DNA from: Trichoplax sp. H2
Lineage: Eukaryota; Placozoa; Uniplacotomia; Trichoplacea
DNA length: 64,000 nt
Assembly (NCBI GenBank): GCA_003344405.1
Contig: NOWV01000065.1
Coordinates: forward strand, 330,560 to 394,559
Reading direction: 5' to 3'
Part shown: one piece after another, positions 51,383 to 63,509 of the stretch
Layout of the letters: each line of letters opens with the position of its first letter
How positions within the stretch are numbered: position 1 is the stretch's first letter
The notes under the pieces: generated by a model
The model's input: the letters and a program-made list of their open reading frames with translations, nothing else
Databases searched by the model: none
Told to the model about the DNA's origin: nothing
Position numbers and translations under genes: made by a program

Positions 51383-51856
51383 TTGATGATTAGCGGAAGG
51401 AGAAACTACAGTTACTTGGTAGCATGCAATCAAATGGATAAACATGTAGAGTACTTGTCTAATAGAGTCATTGAATCGGTTGATGCTAAAGGAAAGCGAG
51501 GAAGTCAGTCATTAAGGGCTGTCGACTTTTACGCCATGGATAGCATGATTAATCTCCTGGAAGGGTATTTTCTACTGACCATGGGATGGCCGACTAGTGC
51601 CGAAGTATTCGTGAACGCGATTACTACCCTATCAAATGGGAATGTCCGTAAAGGAAAATTAGTCAACGTGATGAACATTATTTTTGCACTTGCTCTCACT
51701 GGAGGAAATGCGAACTGCTTCATACTGTACGTATGGCAGACAGGGAGACTGATTTTACAGCTGCTGAGATGGATCGCGTCCTGTAATAAGCGTAAATATG
51801 TCAACTTTACTTGCAATTTTTTTTGCACGCCATCTCTACTAAGTGAAAAATGGTAA
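51383..51856 (+). CDS. Orphan open reading frame, 157 codons, doubtful
   Basis: This is the longest frame in the 11 kb spacer. It contains VEYLSNRVIESVDAKGKRG, MINLLEGYFLLTMGWPTSAE and a hydrophobic stretch (VNVMNIIFALALTGG). There is no recognised domain, and an antisense frame of 110 codons overlaps it. A genuine single-exon lineage-specific gene is possible. A chance frame in a locally GC-richer stretch is at least as likely. Confidence 0.2.
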   Translation: MMISGRRNYSYLVACNQMDKHVEYLSNRVIESVDAKGKRGSQSLRAVDFYAMDSMINLLEGYFLLTMGWPTSAEVFVNAITTLSNGNVRKGKLVNVMNIIFALALTGGNANCFILYVWQTGRLILQLLRWIASCNKRKYVNFTCNFFCTPSLLSEKW

Positions 51857-52399
51857 TACAATACTGCGTTGGTTACTGTTTGTTACAATTACTGTATAAG
51901 TGAGAATGGGTGGATGTTTTGATCTGTGCCATTTCATGCATCGCATGTACTGTAGTATACAGAGTACGGTATGCAGATTAGGATTGATGTTGGACAACGT
52001 CTTGGGATTTGAAGTACAGTATACTGGATTCAATTGGAATTTGTCTCAGCAGTAAGGATTGCAAACATATTCCATTCTTTCCTGGGTACCCATTGAATGA
52101 GTTGAAGTCAACTTGGTAGTCGGGCTTGATCCATTTGGAAGTATATTGTAGTATTTTGTTGTGGTCGTCATCGACCATCAACAACGACGGCTTGATCAAT
52201 TAACCTAAATGGCAGTATCACCTTCCAATGATGTCATACTGTATCGACTTTAGGAACATGGGGCAGCGTCTTACTAGGAAATAGTGATTATGAAGGATGT
52301 TTCAAGTCTATCTAATGGAAATGGTGTTGATACAAATGACTGTTGCGACGATGATGTTATTAAATGAGTGACGTTATGAATGTTTAGTTAATGGGAAAG

Positions 52400-54520
52400 A
52401 AATGACGATGATCGATGATAGTACTGTACTCGTTTACTAAACATCAATAGGGAAGTAGGCAATATAGTTTCTATCAGCACTGTAGTGTATTCTGAGTAAG
52501 CCCTATTTGGACTTTTGACCTGTTTTTTTTTTTTCTTTTGCTATTATAGTACACTATCTACTCGACGAATACAGTCGCTATTGTACTGTATGAATCACAG
52601 TTCGGGCGAACTATCTCCATGCCAACTTTATTTTGGATTCCAAGTTCGGCGGAGCAATAATAATAAGACTAAGTCGAGGATAAGTAGTGGCATGCAAATA
52701 ATGATCATCATTGGGTGAAATGGAAGTATCCTATCGTTGCTTCAAACCACGACGGTCGATTGCAATAGGATTTAGTAAGGGGAAAGGCTTGGCCTCAAGT
52801 TGACGAATAAACGCTTGGTCAAGGTTGTCGTTGGTAGACAATTGGGGTAAAGGAGTCTAGGGCGAAAAATATGCCAAAATATTCCATTGACTTACCTTCC
52901 TTTCCAAATCCTTGACGGAAGTAGCAGCGGGAATAAGATGGTCCAATTGCTGTTCCCCTGCCTAATAGTCTACTGCAGTAGAAATGCTCCTCTATGCCGT
53001 GGAATCTTACCTGCCCCCCAATTTCCCTGGCTACCCAGAATATTAATATTAATTTTGGCAAGTAAATCGTCAGATAATAAATAATATAATAATTGATTGG
53101 CGAAAAAACTGATCTATCTTTCTACAGTACTCTACGTACAGTACCTACTGTGGACATGGATTGGACTGTACTGTATTGTGTGTTATTCCACTACAGACAC
53201 ATTGTCCAGTCCAGACGTACGGACACCCGCCATGGAGGTTGACTTCTGGACCATTGGCTTGGTACTGTACCGGCTTGAATGTACAGTACTGCTACAGTAT
53301 AGCGCGGTACAGTACAAAGTGACAGTCTTACAAGCAAAGTACTGTACGCAATGTACTGTAGCATCGACTCCAAAGTAGCATCGTCAACCTTGACAGGTGT
53401 CTACTGTACAACTGTACTGCAACCGTAAACATCAATTAATCAATGATTCCTGGTCGCCTAAAATCAACCCATTCTTATCGTATCGTTCTGAAGTCAAGGA
53501 TAGGATAATTGCAGTACTGTACTGTAGAGTACGTATTCAGTCCCCAAAATGAGGGCATTTTTGGATACACTACTGTAGCAGCAATGACAGCGGAACGAAA
53601 ATACTGTACTGCTCCACTTCCGTACTATTAAATACAGTACAGTACAGTACAGTCAATCATCAGCAATCAATCCAGTTGCACCACAATATCGCCGTCAGTA
53701 CAAACTGGACAATGTATAGTTGTACATCCGTCTGATACCGAGCTTCCTGTTGTATCTACAGTACAGTACAGTACAGTACTGTACTTTACAGTACAATCCA
53801 ATGTCGTTCTCCAACTGCACATCGTCTAATGCCCATTTAATTCAATTCAATGTGTACTGTGTCTTATGGCTGCTCAATATTACGGTAGGTGTCAGTATAG
53901 GCTGCAGATTTTATCGGCCTTAATTGGCATGAATGTGCATTAGCAGACATTTGCGTTTGAAAACAAGTTGGATGCATTTTGCTGGTGTTGACGACAACAA
54001 CTTGTTCCAAAAATCGAGTTCACTATTACAATAAATGTGATTCCATTCAAACAATACCAGCTTCCTGTACAGTGTACATACAGTGTACACTGTACTGCAG
54101 TACCAGGATGATCAACGGACAGTACTGTACAATCGCATGAATATCATTTGATGCTCGATCTTCTACATCTTACTTGACGATATCTTCAATAGTTATTTTG
54201 ATCAATCTAGCTACAATAAAAGTGCGTTCATGCCAAGTACCACCACCGGAACATTCTACTGAGTATTGATTTTATTATTTTGCTGTACTGTATATTTATT
54301 TATTAGGCAAGTTCCTCGACGATCATGACCATTTCCAGTTAATGCATTAATCTACGCTACAGTGTCCACTGTTCCTATGGACTGCTAGAACTGACTACTC
54401 ATTTCTAGTCATTTCTAGTATTTATGCTAGACACTCATTGATACTGTTATTCCCTGTATCATGAGCCTACAGTATTTTTCTCCACAGTCTACAGTACTGT
54501 ACTGTACTGTAATGGTCCAT
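52400..54520. repeat. TACTG/CAGTA-rich tract with pentamer microsatellites
   Basis: Short motifs TACTGTAC and GTACAGTA recur dozens of times on both strands. Perfect pentamer runs (ACAGT repeated) occur near 53633-53653 and 53757-53785, the second turning into its reverse complement (TACAGTACTGTA). Motifs also spill to 51230-52100 and 54480-54520. Many are self-complementary and could form small hairpins. Confidence 0.75.
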
Positions 54521-54722
54521 AGAGATTTTGCTTTTCTTTTATTTCTTTTATCACTCCTTTTATCTCAATGCCATTCAAATGGGTAAGGTCACGTACTCGG
54601 GTGAAGTCAAGCTGCAATCGCTCTTGCAGTCATACAAACTTCAATCGCCCACGACACTACCGATAACGATTACCATGCGCAAACCCAACCGTTAATAACA
54701 GGCCTACTCGTCATCATCTACT

Positions 54723-55250
54723 TTACAGGAATAATTTCCTGAAAATTGGATGCTCAGATGGAATTGGAAAGCATAGTCGTAGTATACAAGAGTATTGACA
54801 GTATGTCTAATCTACTTCTGAAGGTAAACAGTGACATCAGCATTGACAACACACTTACAGGAATAATTTCCTGAAAATTGGATGCTCAGATGGAATTGGA
54901 AAGCATAGTCGTAGTATACAAGAGTATTGACAGTATGTTTAATCTACTTTTGAAGGTAAACAGTGACATCAGCATTCATAACACACTTACAGGAATAATT
55001 TCCTGAAAATTGGATGCTCAGATAGAATTGGAAACCATAGTCGTAGTATACAAGAGTATTGACAGTATGTTTAATCTACTTCTGAAGGTAAGCAGTGACA
55101 TCAGCATTCATAACACACTTACAGGAATAATTTCCTGAAAATTGGATGCTCAGATGGAATTGGAAAGCATAGTCGTAGTATACAGGAGTATTGACAGTAT
55201 GTCCAATCTGCTTCTGAAGGTAAACAGTGACATCAGCATTGACAACAGTT
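54723..55250. repeat. Young tandem repeat, 4 x 132 bp
   Basis: Units start at 54723, 54855, 54987 and 55119 with TTACAGGAATAATTTCCTGA and differ at only a few positions. Near-identity and equal length imply recent amplification or ongoing homogenisation. Each unit starts with a partial palindrome (CAGGAATAATTTCCTG). Confidence 0.95.
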
Positions 55251-55550
55251 GAGCACAGAATCTACCGTCATTGGCGAGAACAGAATGGTGTACGAGTGAT
55301 AGCCATCAAGTATCGTACTAAACCATGAAGAAAATGGAAAAAGCTTTTTTATCTTGATGACACTGACTGTAGGTCATTCACTCAGTGATGGCCAACCATT
55401 TTACGCTAATAGAATCACTAATACTAGGGGATTTTCCAGTCATAATTGACAGTATTGTATGTAATGCGTTGATGAATTCTTAGGGGAAATCAATGACTTC
55501 ATTTTTATTATCTGCTATCCAACAGTATCATGAGTCGGCCAATAGATATT

Positions 55551-55754
55551 GAAAGTAAGAATTTTTTCAATCATACTGTAATATTGTAATGTAAAATTCA
55601 GTCACAGCTTCCTGTATCGAAAGTAAGAATTTTTTCAATCATACTGCAATATTGTAATGTAAAATTCAGTCACAGCTTCCTACATCGAAAGTAAGAATCT
55701 TTTCAATCATACTGTAATATTGTAATGTAAAATTCAGTCACAGCTTCCTATGGT
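55551..55754. repeat. Young tandem repeat, 3 x 68 bp
   Basis: Three almost identical units start with GAAAGTAAGAATTTTTTCAA and end with GTCACAGCTTCCT. Each includes ATACTGTAATATTGTAATGT. Confidence 0.93.
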
Positions 55755-56036
55755 ACGGTAGAGCAGGCCTTTACTGTCCGTTCACGCCTATGGGTAGTCA
55801 CTCTTGACTATTTTGAGTTGATGCGGCAAAAATAAATTATTTTATTTATTTAATTTATTATCTATTATTGACCATAATTATTAGAGGGTAAGACAGACAT
55901 TAAAATTAGGAATTTTCCAGCAACAATGATGGCAATGCAAAAATTGGCTGCCAAATTTGAACATTACAGTATATCAGGCATTTTAATATACAGCGCCCTC
56001 TACCGACGCCGTTTCAGTTTTAGCAAATATGAATAA

Positions 56037-56300
56037 TTTATTATCTACTATCTGTAATATATTCCGATATTATATCCAGTTCATCAAATGAAGGATAGAA
56101 AATGCAGGGAAAAAATCAGTTTATTAAAAATAAGTAGCAAAGAGATAGTGACACATACAAGGCAGAGGTTTATTATCTACTATCTGTAATATATTCCGAT
56201 ATTATATCCAGTTCATCAAATGATGGATAGAAAATGCAGGGAAAAAATCAGTTTATTACAAATAAGTAGCAAAGAGATAGCGACACATAGCAGGCAAAGG
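56037..56300. repeat. Young tandem repeat, 2 x 132 bp
   Basis: Two near-identical units start with TTTATTATCTACTATCTGTA and include GATAGAAAATGCAGGG. The unit length equals that of the 54723-55250 array, but the sequences are unrelated. Confidence 0.93.
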
Positions 56301-57931
56301 GTATGTAGGAAGATTGCAATACATTTGAATTTTGAATCGATTAAACTGATTGTATACGTATTTCAAAATTACAGTATAAGGGATAGGGGATATATCGGAT
56401 CCCCCCTCTCGCCGATAAAAATGACGAGGGACTTATATACTGTACCGTACGTCAACAGATTCAAAAAAGTTATGATTTGCGAAATTCTTGAAATCCTGAC
56501 TTACATAGTCAACAATTTAGAACGAATTAGCTAACCAGAGTCTATATACAGTGCATTAGACCTAAGGATTTTCCAATAAACAGAGCTATGCAAAACTTAC
56601 TACGAGCTTCAACTATTAAAGTATCTTGAGTAATTACAGTGTCGTTCTGACAGCTGTAGACTATGATTTTAGTATGATACATTTAGAAAATCAACTAATG
56701 TGTTGTAATAATTCTTAGGAGGATAATGAACTAATAAATTCTATCTACTTAATTGTACTCTATATGATCGTAGATTAACTATGATCGACATTTCAACTTA
56801 AATCGTTTAGCGGTAATGCTTGCTGCTTACATGCAACAAACAAATCGTTGAGTCAGTCCGAAATAAAGCCATTACTTGTCAAATGCTTTCGCTGTACGCT
56901 CGAACAACAAAGAGTAGAAGACAGTCTTTGATATTCAATATAGATTTGATCTACGACAGCATGTCTCCGCTCTTTGCGATCTGCTTTACAGCTATTCATG
57001 AAACTACGATGAAGTACGCTGGCTAATGTTGTTCAATATTAATTAAGCAGTAACCATCTACAAAAGAAGGCTATCTCAACTTTTGCCTTCTAAGCATAAT
57101 AAATAACGCAAGAAATGCATATCGAATACACTGGGTAAACGCTCAATGGCATACGTAGCTTCTAGTTTCTACATTACAACATTGGCAACGATTGCTACCG
57201 GCATTCTTATTCTAGTGATAACTTATAAATAGAAATAATACGGAACACATTTTCGCATAACTTACCGGATTAATTAGCTTTATTTCTATTCGCTAGTGAT
57301 AGAAGCAAGCTTCGTCAGTTGTATGCAGTATCAGATATCAGCTGATCAAATTATTGATTAGAAATATTCAATAAGGCATTACGTTCATGTATTACCGCAC
57401 CAATTACTGTAAATTGGCTCGTTCTATCGATAAAGATGAGAAATTCAAAATGCATGCGAGGGATAAGCCACCGACTCAATAACCATTGCTATTTATACGT
57501 ATGCTGATTTTAACTAAGTGCGTGTTTTCCACTCTTGGTTTATAATGCTAATGAATCAGCTATTATTTTATTTATAATATCCAACCATCACGAATTAATC
57601 CGGAAGAGAATACGCTGCTCTTTAGGATAGGATCATAAAAATTAATTTTACGCCAGTGCGGCAGCTTTCATGTTAGAGTTTTACTCTGCCAGTGTCTTAT
57701 GAACCCTACTGTTGCAAAAATTACATCTATTGCAGTAACTATTCTGCTCATACTCTACTCACTATCTCCAGTACTACAGTATCAATCGTTATATCTTCTT
57801 ACTAGATGTAACAAAGTTTCTGCTATTTGTACAGCCAGATCTTTATCTAGAACTAAGACCTCAATAAGAATAATCTTATAATTTTCCACGTTTTCATTTC
57901 TATTGATGCGCTATGATGATATCGTACTTAT

Positions 57932-58145
57932 TAATGAATAAAATTACGTGTAAACGACTGCCAATTTATGATAGCTTAATCTTTACCAAAAGCTAATCAA
58001 CCGTATTGCGATTAATCCCTTCCCCCTGACAGGTTGTGATGATCTAGTGTTTATCAATTAATAAAATTTACGTGTGAACAATTGCCGATGAATAAATTTA
58101 CTTCTGCCAAAATCATTCAATCGTATAACAATTAATCCCTTCATC
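57932..58145. repeat. Diverged tandem duplication, about 2 x 107 bp
   Basis: Both copies contain AATAAAATTTACGTGT-like text, TTTACCAAAAGCTAATCAAC-like text and GATTAATCCCTTC. Confidence 0.6.
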
Positions 58146-59211
58146 CTTATCCTATGAAAATCATGAACGCTTGACTAATCAAATTTTAGCATTACTTCGT
58201 GCTGGCAATAGTGACTAAAGCACAGCATGATATGCGCGATCGTCTAGCACATACACTGTATGTTATACAGATTCACTTAATTAATATAGCAATAATCTAT
58301 GAAAATTGAACTAGTAGAATCTGAATGTAATATTATTGTACAGTTTTTTAAATACTGCTATCGCGGAATCAGACATCCGACGTGTTTTCCTACACTTTCC
58401 TATATATAGGATCGGAATAAAGTATCGATGCGTCCTGCATTGTATCTGAAGTAAAATCGGAGCCTTTTTGCAGTTGATCTTCGACCTTATTTTTTTCGTC
58501 TTACCTTCCGATTTCATTGTAGTTAATCTACTGGAAACATACAGTAAATACGGTAAATACGCTAAACTACTGTCCGAATTTAGCTGAAACGCCTCGATCC
58601 GATTAGTTTGTAGGAAGACGAACAAAAGCTTCTAGTAAATTGCAGGATCTTGTGAGAACTGAATTTTATTTAAGACCTTTACATTGTAGCCAATCTTTTA
58701 TGCACCCGGTACTAATTACTTTGCATAAAGGGGCGGTGGCTATATTCAATAGAGGAATATAATTCAATAAGGTAGAAATTAAGCCATGTTCACCGGTAAT
58801 TAATTCACAATTATAATTGCAATGCAATAAAATCAGTTCTTATTGTGTATCTGTGATAGAATACACAATCCCGACTTGAATACTATAGTAAAGTCCATAT
58901 GTAATGTAAATAGAATATTTCTCATTTGCTTTCATTCCGCACTAATTGTAACAACCGTATTGGCACCTAAAGCGATTTGTTATTGTCTGAAAGAATCCGT
59001 TATTGTTTTTATTAAGAATATCGGTCTACAGTAGGTCCATTAAGAATCCTCCAAATTAGTCCTATAGTTCTTTCTAATAAAAATATTTTTCGCGTCCGAC
59101 AATATAATACTGCGTTTATGAAGTAGTTAACCTTTATCTGGTTGCAATTCTAGCCTTCATTCATTTACAACAGTCCGACATTAAATTTAGTCCAATATCT
59201 TTGATTAAATC

Positions 59212-61483
59212 ATGGCCATGTTTTCGTCTACAATAATCAACAGTTTGTTCCGCGCATCTCGAAGTGCAGTTAAATACTCTTCTTCCAACTTAATTCGTCG
59301 CCCATATTGGCCATCTCTTAAGCTATATTATTCGATACAAGTTGAAAATCAAGTTCAAGATAAACTAATATCTGTAACATGGGACGATGGTAAAACTACA
59401 AATTATCCCCATATCTATCTTCGCGATAATTGTCGTTGTTCGTCTTGCTTCGATCCTCAAACTCAGCAACGTTCTATCTCTAATGCTGTATATCACAACT
59501 ATGCTAATGCAACAATAAAGACAGCCCGAGTAGACGATAAAAACGATAAATTATACTTAGAATGGATAGACGATGGCGAACATACAACTAGTAATTTTGA
59601 ATTAGATTGGTTAAAAGCTCATCGATCTATCACTTATGATGATATTGAAGTTAATCCAGTTACCAAACAGCTATGGGGTAGCGAAATGAAAAACAATTTA
59701 CCACAATTCGATTATAATAAAATATTAAATGACGATTCAGAATTACATCGATGGGTGCGTTGTATGTTAAAAGTAGGCATTTCATTGCTCGTCGGTTTAC
59801 CAGAAGACATCGGTCAAGTCAAAAAGTTCGTCAATAGGGTAGCATATCTTCGCAAGACATGCTATGGGTAGGCATAATAAACATGAATTACTTGTAATTT
59901 ATATAAAATAAATGATGTTAGTTTTCTCACTGGTCTCGAAAATAAATTCACGTCTAAACATTTTTATCTTAATCGTCAATACGATATGACAATCTCTTTA
60001 CTAAATTCCAAAAGTGTGCGTGCAGATTAAAATCTAATGCTGATATATTTTTCATCTATAAAAGTAGATACAGTTAATTGATTAATTCTGCTTATTCAAT
60101 TTATAGATCTACGTTCAAAATACATACTGATAAAGGTGATGATCTAACGACTATTGCCTATAAAAATGGAGGACTAGCTATGCACACTGATCTTGTGTAT
60201 TATGAAAGCGTTCCAGGGGTAATATCAGATTACCTGCAATAATTGTTTCCATATTCGTTAACGTACTATGAATATTAAAATAATATTAACGAAATCAAGT
60301 AGTATCAGAATTTCTTTCAAGACTGATTTCTGATCTTAGTAAATATACTACTGTAGAAGCTGTTGTGAGTAAAAGTATGAGAAATTTTTCCAGTATCCAT
60401 TTAAGCAAATAATCTAACAGTTTTACTTGTCAGCTTATACAGTAATGTGTACTGCACTCACCTTGATTGGGTATGTCTTAAACGACGTAGTCCTATTATA
60501 GCAAATATGTTATTTGATTTTATAATGATTCGAAGTAAGTAGAAATTGAAGTTAAATTTGTATCCGTATGTGTGTAAGATAATTGTTGTTAACCCATCTA
60601 CCGCGTGTGTGAAATTTAGAAAAGTTATTGCAGAATTCTAATATAAATATCGTCAATAATTAATTCTTAATATTAGCGACAAGACCTTTGTTTACCAAAA
60701 AATTTCGTTATTAACTATATAGATTATCGCAGATTCTTGTCTGAACTAAGAAAATGTTATTATGGATTTTTATAAATTAGATCCTTTTACTGCACTGTTT
60801 AAGACCAGCTAAACAGGGAGGTGAAAATCAAGTCGCTGACGGATTCAAGGCTGCTGAACAATTAAAGGCCAGTCATCCTGAATATTTTGATATACTTACA
60901 AAATATGCCATCCGATATCAAGATGAAGGAACAGATGTCGGTCTTTCCAATTTCAATCAGATAGCTTATCATCCCGTTATAAGGTATCAACATTAAATTA
61001 TGTAATTACTAAATTATTATTCCATAGTTGTCTGTATTGTATACTTATTATAGGCTAAGTTATGTCGAGATAAACAATTTTACTTTGAATGATTTCCAAT
61101 GCACTAAAGAGGCCAAATTATACTAAATTTATCAATTAATCTTTTCTATATTATGTAGATTGAATTATAATGGAGACATCAAACAGATTGCCTATGCTGA
61201 TCATGCACGATGCTCAAAACTAATTGCACCTAGTGATAAAGTTTTAAGCTTTTATAACGCTATGACTCAGTTTCTGCAATATGCATACGATCCCGCTAAT
61301 ATGGTGCAATTTAAGTTACAATCTGGATGCATGATAGCCCTTGATAATTATCGAATCATGCATGGTAGAACAGGCTTCGAAGAATCTGCGGACAGCATTC
61401 GGTTTATTGAAGGTGGATATGTCGATTGGGATGAAGCACTGTCTCGAATGCGCGTGATAGAGAAAGAACTCGCAATTAATTAA
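59212..61483 (+). CDS. Gamma-butyrobetaine dioxygenase-like Fe(II)/2-oxoglutarate oxygenase (4 exons)
   Basis: Likely hydroxylates gamma-butyrobetaine in the last step of carnitine synthesis. Exons 59212-59867, 60107-60218, 60781-60983 and 61159-61483 join in phase into 431 residues. Residues 1-41 are rich in Ser/Arg and lack acidic residues, like a mitochondrial presequence. The N-terminal zinc site has C74, C76, C79 (DNCRCSSC) and a candidate H124. The double-stranded beta-helix carries the iron triad H245, D247 (MHTD) and H392 (MHGRTG), with R405 (SIRFIEGG) for 2-oxoglutarate exactly 13 residues later, as in BBOX1. Further matches are LHCLRPAKQGG and a C-terminal YVDWDEALSRMRV. The closest family is BBOX1; trimethyllysine dioxygenase (TMLHE) is a related alternative, suggested by the mitochondrial-type N terminus. 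A second copy follows at 63510. Confidence 0.92.
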
Positions 61484-63509
61484 ACTTATCCAACCGTTTA
61501 CTCTAATCTGTTAACTTTGATAGATGCTTGTAGATTCGATATGCTATCAAATTTAAAGTATAGTACAATGAGCTATTTGCCTATTTCCTTGCTTTTGAAA
61601 CTTTGATGTGCTGAAAAGCTTACTGTATGACTGCTGGTAACTTCATAGAAGATTTACTTTTGATATTAATGGAAACAAGTGTTTCATTTTATCTTATCGT
61701 ATTTTCTAGTATAAATGTAGCTCATTGCAGTAAGCATACAGTACTTCTTCAATACAATTCAAATAACTAATGGCAAATTCAACTGGCACTAAAAGGTAAC
61801 TTTGACGTCAAAACTAACTATGATACAAATCCGAGTTTTAAATTAGATTTATAGGGTTAATTAGCTACAGAATGAAACTGAATTGTGAACTTTTTTTAAA
61901 TAGAATATTATCGAATAAGGGTATTTTAACAAGTATATTCTTAATTTCTCTGTTGGTGTTACTTATAATAAACAAATTATTTCTTCTATATTGTGATGCA
62001 TTGTGTAACAATTGTGATATTGTTCAAGGGTAGTCCAGATTAGAACGGTAACTAATATCAGTATGACATGGTAAAATTTTGACCTGGGTAAGATTAGTTA
62101 CTGACTTAAAATATAAGCTCGGTGCTGAATTATATTAATGTTATCATGGCTAATTACCCGACGGTTATCTCCAATTTGTATTTAAAACAGGTTATAGCAA
62201 AAGCTAATCTGTATATATTTACACTATACTCCAAACCTAGTAAGGCATACTACAAACTTACTGCGTAGTACCATACACTTAAATCATTATCAATCATTAT
62301 TGTAACGGAATTGGACATTTTTACTAAGATCTATTGTACGGTATACATTTAAGATAAATGCAAATTAATGACTACGGTATATTGCTAATTATAAATATCG
62401 ATCATCAGGAGCTTATGTACGTACGTATATTGAATAAAATTGTTTTATATACATTGAATCTAATTTGTTTTTCTTCACTTTGATGTAGTGATCATCTTGT
62501 TTAATTATCTGGGCCGCCATTACTATAATAAAAGTGTTAAAATTTCTTTAGTTAGTAGATTTAGTAGCTTTATTAGATTTCATTTGTTTTGTACCCAATT
62601 TCCACTATAGGGATTGATAAATGATGCAAGTTATCTTTATTTTAACGTAATACAACTGGTAAATAATTAAAGGAAAAGGTTTTTTTAAAATATTCTATTA
62701 TTTATACCGTATTTTAGCCTATATACTATTCAATATCGACTACAATGGAATAATAAGTTAAAGCTCAAATATTTTTAATATTGCTGCCTGGTTATTGGAT
62801 GATAAATTTTCCGATTAAATTCGGGGAGACCGATCTCTTTTCCAATTAAGGTAAAGCACGGCTAAGTGTGTAAGGTCAGTGTTACGGATTTACTAGCGTC
62901 TCTGTATCTAATTATATTATTTTTTTGGTACTGTATTCGTATCGATTGTATTGTAACCTTATCAGAGCTTAACGGCACTAGCTCTGTTCCGTACTAGATC
63001 AGTATAGGTACTGTATTAAACAGTATATAAGGTGATGAGAAAACAGAATAAAGGTAGATATTCACGTGGAAGCTTAGCTGTCAATCTCGCTTTAGTTGAC
63101 TGAGAGCATACGAAAAAAAACAGACGCATATCGTTACCGCTAACAGTCAGCTATATATGAATCCATATCCATAGTACGCCAACTACTTTAATTACGTATA
63201 CAGAATATATTATGTGGACAATAGTGTTACTAAAAATATTGTTTATGAATTACATTGCATCTAATTATGTATTGTAGCTATAGTCTTTACAAACAATAAT
63301 TTACTTTGTAGATAAGCGACATAATTCATGACAATCCCACTTTTTCTGTAAATCATTAAAAACACGGACGTCAAGTAAAGTCGTTCTTCTATATTTCACT
63401 TTTCGCTATCAGTTAGTCTCGTCAACATTCTAACTCTTTGTTTATTACAAGATTAATAGTAGTATTGAGTACTCGCACTTCGATATCAAGATTAGCGTAA
63501 GTAATTATC
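61484..63509. other. Spacer between the tandem dioxygenase genes
   Basis: 2 kb of AT-rich sequence with no exon, recognisable repeat array or RNA gene seen. It carries the 3' flank of the first gene and the presumed promoter of the second. Confidence 0.55.

Larger units (their letters stand above)
48212..59211. other. 11 kb gene-poor region between divergent AFF and dioxygenase genes
   Basis: No gene was recognised on either strand. It probably contains both promoters at its ends. Notable contents are a lone 157-codon frame (51383-51856), a TACTG/CAGTA-rich tract (52400-54520) and four tandem arrays (54723-55250, 55551-55754, 56037-56300, 57932-58145), each listed separately. 48212-51380 and 58150-59211 show nothing recognisable. 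Confidence 0.55.

Noticed and set aside
60420-60540. Extra dioxygenase exon in intron 2
   Set aside because: Exon 3 starting at 60781 already encodes the missing LLLHCLRPA segment and joins in phase.
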